Below, in pieces: positions 62,701 to 64,000 of a stretch of DNA of 64,000 nucleotides. Position 1 is the stretch's first letter; the number at the start of each line of letters is the position of its first letter. Source of the stretch: Coenobita brevimanus (Eukaryota; Arthropoda; Malacostraca; Decapoda; Coenobitidae); assembly GCA_032717465.1 (NCBI GenBank), contig CM064666.1:17826336-17890335 (forward strand), written 5' to 3'. The position numbers and the translations under genes were made by a program. Below the pieces are notes generated by a model. It saw nothing but the letters and a program-made list of their open reading frames with translations. It made no database searches and was not told where the DNA came from.

Positions 62701-63066
62701 CTCCATTCTCTCCACAAGTCCAAACTACCTCAACATCCCCCTATGCATAACATCACTAGTGCCTACAATTCCCATATGTACAAGCTTGTTGTGTCCCTTG
62801 GCTCATTTGAATGTGGATTGGATGACAAGGGATCAAGTCACCCTTCTGCAATTCACCATCTTCCATTCTAGGGATAGTGAGTAAGATGAAGGTCATTGTA
62901 ACATAACTGGGCAGAGGAGCCACTTACATGGAGGCGTCCCTATCCATCACCATCAGTTACTTACAAGGGCAGGCTGGTAGAGAAGGTCCTTGACACCCCT
63001 GGAGAGATCACGCAGTCGCTGATATGGGTTGCCTAGGATGTCCAGTCCAAGCACTAATACATATAT
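42843..63066 (-). CDS. VPS13: VPS13-family bridge-like lipid transfer protein, C-terminal 330 residues (gene level, 5' part off window)
   Basis: Seven exons (63066-62965, 61590-61429, 59665-59545, 49431-49286, 48766-48573, 43264-43138, 42983-42843) join with matching phases at every junction into 330 residues and a TGA. Seen: [16 protein letters not shown] and [18 protein letters not shown] (residues 6-55), repeated Gly-rich amphipathic stretches ([25 protein letters not shown]), then [17 protein letters not shown] and a PH-like domain (VVLITDK...[13 protein letters not shown]...[19 protein letters not shown]). Known for VPS13: a long hydrophobic groove conducts phospholipids between membranes; the ATG2_C-like helices and C-terminal PH domain bind lipid droplets or organelles. 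Paralogue (A/C, D or other) not resolved. The final intron is 154 bp; another is 10.1 kb and full of LINEs. Confidence 0.93.
43138..43264 (-). CDS. VPS13: VPS13 exon (6 of 7), PH-like domain
   Basis: One base (completing Lys AA|A) plus 42 codons: [20 protein letters not shown], then [22 protein letters not shown]. Acceptor tttgtag, donor gtgaga. The alternating strand pattern with WDVTW suits a PH-like beta sheet. An in-frame alternative acceptor gtgcag exists 33 bp further in; it would drop 11 residues. Confidence 0.86.
43868..46350 (-). mobile_element. CR1-like LINE, 5'-truncated, copy 1
   Basis: ~2.5 kb in the VPS13 intron, same strand as the gene. From 5' to 3': endonuclease remnant with ILTGDFNTN (about 46290-46330), [66 protein letters not shown], then [20 protein letters not shown] and [15 protein letters not shown]. 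The 3' end carries two ATTAGGTAAGAAC-like units, as expected for CR1 tails. Frames are broken in several places. The 5' junction is a polypurine tract. Confidence 0.85.
46351..46975. repeat. 625-bp polypurine (GGA/GAA)n tract
   Basis: Plus strand almost exclusively purine (GGAGGAGGA, GAAGAAGAG, AGAGAGAG), ending in a pure (GAG)n run at 46930-46966. Frames rich in Ser, Leu, Phe and Pro on the minus strand follow from the composition. Potential triplex (H-DNA) former. Confidence 0.88.
47280..47447. repeat. 28-bp minisatellite, six units
   Basis: Units start at 47280, 47308, 47336, 47364, 47392 and 47420, consensus GTGGTGTGGTGTGAGAAGGT + GATTTTGT. The last unit is degenerate. Non-coding, in a VPS13 intron. 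Confidence 0.9.
47553..48552. mobile_element. 1000-bp TTAA-flanked element (piggyBac-like, non-autonomous)
   Basis: Termini CCCCTAAAACGCGG (47553-47566) and CCGCGTTTTAGGGG (48539-48552) are perfect 14-bp inverted repeats, and TTAA flanks both ends (47549-47552, 48553-48556). Internally it is CpG-rich (cgcgacgacc, cggccgc) unlike its surroundings, has a G11-type run at 48325, and shows no transposase frame. CCC-type ends with TTAA targets fit the piggyBac superfamily. Confidence 0.75.
48573..48766 (-). CDS. VPS13: VPS13 exon (5 of 7)
   Basis: 64 codons plus [22 protein letters not shown] through [15 protein letters not shown] to [10 protein letters not shown]. Acceptor ccactacag, donor gtaagt. 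The R-x-PR-x...LRPY...G motif and the VVLITDK strand open the C-terminal PH-like domain. A TTAA-flanked element sits 16 nt into the following intron. Confidence 0.94.
48867..49265. other. VPS13 519-bp intron, CT-rich
   Basis: Pyrimidine-rich on the plus strand (C10 then (TC)n at 48880-48909, many ATTTCTC words). The Ser/His/Leu-rich plus frames here are compositional. No separate gene. Confidence 0.65.
49286..49431 (-). CDS. VPS13: VPS13 exon (4 of 7)
   Basis: Two bases plus 48 codons, [20 protein letters not shown] then [13 protein letters not shown] and RRAVDLGHD. Acceptor gtgtcag, donor gtgagt. It corresponds to the VPS13 GAxxGGxxGFFKGxGKGLxGxxxRPxxGxxD block. It follows a 10.1-kb intron. 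Confidence 0.95.
49513..49969. mobile_element. Family F MITE enlarged by an internal minisatellite
   Basis: TTAA at 49509-49512 and 49970-49973; termini CCTCTTCAATCC and, reversed, CCTGGACAGTTCAG. Between family F left and right halves lies the 27-bp array 49577-49874. It ends 78 bp upstream of the acceptor of VPS13 exon 4. Confidence 0.65.
49577..49874. repeat. 27-bp minisatellite, 11 units
   Basis: Units begin every 27 bp from 49577; consensus AGTTATGAAGGTGTTAATGA + AGGCTCT. Unit 10 has 28 bp. Because 27 is a multiple of three, frames on both strands stay open (SYEGVNEGS repeats on the plus strand, INPFITRAF on the minus), which is not evidence of coding. Confidence 0.93.
50285..50784. mobile_element. 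500-bp TIR element (MITE)
   Basis: Left GTAAACCCATGATATAACGA and right (reverse complement) GTAAACCCTCGATATAACGA match at 18 of 20. Subterminal words 'gctatatccaaaagttcgctaca' and 'gttacatccaaaattcgcaa' are a second inverted pair. No coding frame. TA follows nearby on the right. Confidence 0.68.
50785..51789. other. VPS13 intron, nothing beyond family F relics
   Basis: Family F words at 51060-51215 ('cttattcagttt..tgaaggctatgtctaacccctccag'). Otherwise AT-rich. Confidence 0.5.
51795..51975 (+). mobile_element. tRNA-derived SINE head
   Basis: Plus strand: CAGTGGGTTAGAACACTCAG, CTCTGACTGAAAGGTTGGAG, GATCGAATCC. The order matches tRNA D-arm (A box), anticodon arm and T-arm (B box GGATCGAATCC, one change from GGTTCGAATCC). 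A non-tRNA body of ~120 bp follows and ends at a T20 run (51976-51995). Confidence 0.7.
52050..52260. mobile_element. 211-bp piggyBac-like MITE, family F
   Basis: Exact TTAA at 52046-52049 and 52261-52264. Termini CCCCTTCACTCC and CCCTACCC (reversed) are short imperfect inverted repeats. Contains the family words 'aaatctcccctaaaggtcaataaaat'. Confidence 0.6.
52436..52760 (-). mobile_element. SINE family C, copy 8
   Basis: 'atcattcagtcctttactgtcc', 'gaggcctggggttag', minus-strand CTGGTGGTTAAGTGAACTGAGG then AAGGGTTTATAAC, and a decayed hairpin 'aaatgttttcatgggttactggaaatcattt' (52674-52704). Confidence 0.62.
52761..53698. other. VPS13 intron, nothing recognised
   Basis: AT-rich with unremarkable short frames, including minus-strand 53335-53695. 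Confidence 0.5.
53699..55854 (-). mobile_element. CR1-like LINE, 5'-truncated, copy 2 (sibling of 43868-46350)
   Basis: A 311-codon minus frame (55665-54730) holds [24 protein letters not shown] sequence, [31 protein letters not shown] and [17 protein letters not shown]; 54690-54214 holds YINDID and [10 protein letters not shown]; 54212-53754 holds [19 protein letters not shown] and [20 protein letters not shown]. Colinear and visibly similar throughout to copy 1. Two later changes mark it: a 79-bp MITE (54473-54551) and an A-run expansion (54779-54802). The 5' end abuts (TG)n. Confidence 0.87.
54473..54551. mobile_element. 79-bp MITE nested in CR1 copy 2
   Basis: CAGGGTGTTTCAGAAT...ATTCTGAAACACCCTG with TA on both sides (54471-54472 and 54552-54553). 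The arms continue inward (GTTTGAAACCCAT / ATGGGTTTCAATC). The same site in CR1 copy 1 (near 44660) is empty. 79 bp plus the duplicated TA is 81 bp, so the reading frame of the host ORF is kept. Confidence 0.85.
55856..55881. repeat. (GT)n microsatellite between two LINE copies
   Basis: About 12 GT units exactly between the 5' truncation of CR1 copy 2 and the 3' end of the next LINE fragment. Confidence 0.85.
55882..56035 (-). mobile_element. CR1-like LINE 3' tail fragment
   Basis: 'atttacctatttacctatttgtagtatacaggaattgagcaatgctcgtgttgtcctg' resembles the CR1 3' end (tandem TAGGTAAAT-like units on the minus strand, then the end of the ORF). Distinct from the 53699 subfamily. Confidence 0.62.
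56036..56676 (-). mobile_element. CR1-like LINE, second subfamily, 3' end
   Basis: 149-codon minus frame 56675-56226: [73 protein letters not shown]. The 3' end reads CAATTAGGTATATTGGGTAAATAC. 5'-truncated at the (GT)n microsatellite. Confidence 0.82.
56677..56753. repeat. Long (GT)n microsatellite, about 38 units
   Basis: Uninterrupted TG repeat immediately at the 5' truncation point of the CR1 fragment. Confidence 0.95.
56969..58942 (-). mobile_element. Jockey/CR1-type LINE with long RT frame, copy 1
   Basis: ~2.0 kb, sense to VPS13, in its 10.1-kb intron. The 5' part ([19 protein letters not shown]) begins between endonuclease and RT, so it is 5'-truncated. The 3' side has the ORF end [14 protein letters not shown], a short UTR and a T/A tail at 56969-56983. 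Shares its last ~580 bp with 25155-25738. Confidence 0.87.
57217..58845 (-). pseudogene. Reverse transcriptase frame of the Jockey/CR1-type LINE (542 codons open)
   Basis: RT blocks in order: [122 protein letters not shown] and [17 protein letters not shown]. The catalytic YADD is intact. A frameshift near 57300 moves the last ~75 residues (57296-57069) to another frame, and the N-terminal endonuclease is absent, so the copy is not autonomous. Confidence 0.85.
59290..59500. repeat. Interspersed repeat, family D
   Basis: (GTT)n at 59308-59322, then 'ttctccttcttttgagagataataggggagctgaagg' and 'gatgccattatgtgattgcatccctctc' in the order of 18716. Confidence 0.5.
59545..59665 (-). CDS. VPS13: VPS13 exon (3 of 7)
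   Basis: 40 codons plus [11 protein letters not shown] then [20 protein letters not shown]. Acceptor caacag, donor gtacct. Matches the EYxxKRR...GxRGGKGLVxGVxxGxTGVxxxP pattern of VPS13, but shorter and with several Gly replaced. Confidence 0.92.
59666..60532. other. VPS13 intron, nothing recognised
   Basis: The plus frame 59823-60056 has no family motif. Remainder AT-rich. Confidence 0.5.
60533..61425. repeat. ~890-bp polypurine tract in VPS13 intron
   Basis: Plus strand built from GGAAAGG, GAAAAA, GGGAGG words, with a single AT-rich gap at about 60660-60730 and another at 61100-61180. Includes A10G8 at 60810-60830 and four near-identical 'gatgaaaaaggaaggaaaaaca' units at 61270-61330. In the transcript it is a polypyrimidine tract starting at the 5' splice site. 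Confidence 0.85.
61429..61590 (-). CDS. VPS13: VPS13 exon (2 of 7)
   Basis: 54 codons starting [20 protein letters not shown] and ending [10 protein letters not shown]. Acceptor ttcctag, donor gttagt, phase 0. GPxEFxEG and the RSLxGHxVGGAA segment are conserved in VPS13. A 900-bp polypurine tract starts directly beyond its donor. Confidence 0.95.
61597..61760. repeat. (ATC/ATT)n compound microsatellite
   Basis: About 165 bp of ATC, ATT and AGT triplets, starting 6 bp past the acceptor of VPS13 exon 2 of the window, so it fills the position of the polypyrimidine tract and branch point. Confidence 0.85.
61841..62385. mobile_element. TIR-like element, ~545 bp
   Basis: TACAGATATACCCCG (61841) and, reversed, TACAAGTATACCCTG (62385) match at 12 of 15. 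Subterminal 'cgagatacgacaccccg' recurs as 'agagatacaataccccac' near 62310. T/G-rich interior without a gene. Confidence 0.5.
62515..62760 (-). mobile_element. RTE-like LINE 3' fragment, family A
   Basis: 'gcctgcatgtgctggccttgttcaccagaggacagctctcc..caatctctggcagcatctctg..taacccctaggatctcattcc' follows the family 3' end, with 'cattctctccacaagtccaaactacc' equivalent to RWFGxVERME at the far end. Confidence 0.65.
62786..62955. repeat. Interspersed repeat, family D
   Basis: 'cttgttgtgtcccttggctcatttgaatgtg', 'ctagggatagtgag', 'actgggcagaggagccac', 'gcgtccctatccatcacc' align with 18716. It ends just beside the donor of the exon at 62965. Confidence 0.55.
62965..63066 (-). CDS. VPS13: VPS13 C-terminal exon (1 of 7 in window)
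   Basis: 34 codons, [18 protein letters not shown] then [16 protein letters not shown], acceptor tttcacacag, donor gtaagt, phase 0 both ends. LGLDxLGNP is a hallmark of VPS13 proteins. The preceding exon is not visible between 63067 and 64000. Confidence 0.93.
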
Positions 63067-64000
63067 CTGTGTGAAAGGAGGTTAACTGACAGGAGAGAAA
63101 GAACAACACAGGAAATAAGCAGTCTTCATTATAAGTTAGAGGTTTCTAAATATCAAAACTCTGTACAGCACATACAACCTCCACTGTAAATTTAGGGAAA
63201 CTAAAGTGCATCATCACTAATTACTGGTACCTGAGGCTTTACTCGTAATCTTTAGTACTGTATTATGAGGTCATCTGAGGACTGCTAGGAGAAGGGATTT
63301 CAATGCAGGCCAGTAAATCACTCTCAGACTTACTTTCTGTTGTTTCTACTGATGTTTCCAGTGCAAGACTTGTTTAAGTGTGGAAGCCTGGTTCTCTTCC
63401 TCATCATTATTAACCTGCTCACAAAATTATAGTATACATATCAACAACAAGCTAGCCTAATACTCAGAATGTATTAACTAGAGCTACATTAAAGCTGCAA
63501 ATTATTATTCTGACATGCCTAAACATGCTTCCAAACTGTCTCTGATATATATCACTCTTCTCCTGGGCTCTGTCATAAACCCTGCTGGAAGAGCTACTGC
63601 TCACCCAAGACCCTTTGCTAACTGCCTTACACTTTCAGCACTTAACATTTGGTAATGGAGCCTATTTAACTACCGACTGCTGAAATTTTTTCATACCAAA
63701 ACTGGAAGAACCAATCTGCGCCCTGGATGGCATTTTTTTTTTCTTTTTTTTTTTTTACCTACAATAACATCAGCATGCTTGCTTGCTCGAACAAATTTCA
63801 CACTTTTCAATTCCAAACACCTCAAACTTAATACTGATGTATTCTGGTTACCTCCACATAATTTTCTGCCTTCTGGGTGACTTCTTGTGGTGGCGGGGTA
63901 AGTGAAGGCTATATCTACTCTCTACAGTTCAGTAAGTCTCTCCAAAGCTTAATAAAACTGTCTGAAGATAGAAAAAAATAGAGAATATTACACTGAGCAG
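63067..64000. other. VPS13 intron to the right edge
   Basis: No preceding VPS13 exon seen. T-run at 63731-63758. The last 100 bp (63895-63990) carry the right half of a family F element ('gtgaaggctatatctactctctacagttcagtaagtctctcc'). Confidence 0.55.

Noticed and set aside
1..64000. CRISPR array
   Set aside because: The tandem arrays (26, 27 and 28 bp) have no spacers and the genome is animal; they are minisatellites.
1..64000. Endogenous viral sequence
   Set aside because: All RT-bearing segments carry APE-type endonuclease or CR1/Jockey-like C termini and poly(A) or microsatellite tails; no integrase, protease, capsid or LTRs were seen.

Overview
The window is animal nuclear DNA, most likely from a decapod crustacean or a close arthropod relative. 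It is AT-rich and intron-dominated, and crowded with (ATG)n, (GT)n, (GA)n and polypurine simple repeats. It also holds many decayed non-LTR retrotransposons, tRNA-derived SINEs and short inverted-repeat elements. Nothing prokaryotic or viral was seen. The decapod assignment is inference from overall character, not from a diagnostic marker.

Two host genes can be assembled by splicing, both on the minus strand. The first (1-23984) is a class II phosphatidylinositol transfer protein of the RdgB-beta/PITPNC1 type. Seven coding exons join in phase from the initiator methionine at 23984 to the KTGRGPL region at the left edge, where the gene leaves the window. One exon is an 8-nt microexon (12245-12252) that supplies most of the conserved Glu-Tyr-Thr. 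A TATA-like box and an arthropod-style initiator lie about 130 to 150 bp upstream of the ATG. The second gene (42843-63066) is the last seven coding exons of a VPS13-family bridge-like lipid transfer protein. It covers the ATG2_C-like amphipathic helices and a C-terminal PH-like domain ending in a stop codon; the bulk of this very large gene lies to the right. Both proteins move lipids between membranes, typically at contact sites, and they lie head to tail about 19 kb apart.

Other content by region: 0.5-2.3 kb, SINE and LINE 3' ends. 2.6-6.5 kb, a nearly full-length but frameshifted non-LTR element on the plus strand, with a 2A-like ribosome-skipping motif, a C4HC3 zinc finger, endonuclease, RT and a terminal CCHC-like region. 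6.5-24 kb, introns 1 to 5 of the PITP gene with SINEs, TIR elements, minisatellites and a 600-bp CCTA (TTAGG-like) tract that begins at a 5' splice site. 24-42.8 kb, intergenic, with a GC-rich block, a Jockey/CR1-type tail, LINE relics and MITEs. 42.8-64 kb, VPS13 exons whose introns hold two sibling CR1-like copies, a second CR1 subfamily, a Jockey/CR1-type element with a 542-codon RT frame, a 1000-bp TTAA-flanked element beside a splice donor, a MITE carrying a 27-bp minisatellite, and two long polypurine tracts.

All identifications were made by eye from motifs and splice phases. Subfamily names for mobile elements are approximate, and VPS13 paralogue identity is unresolved.
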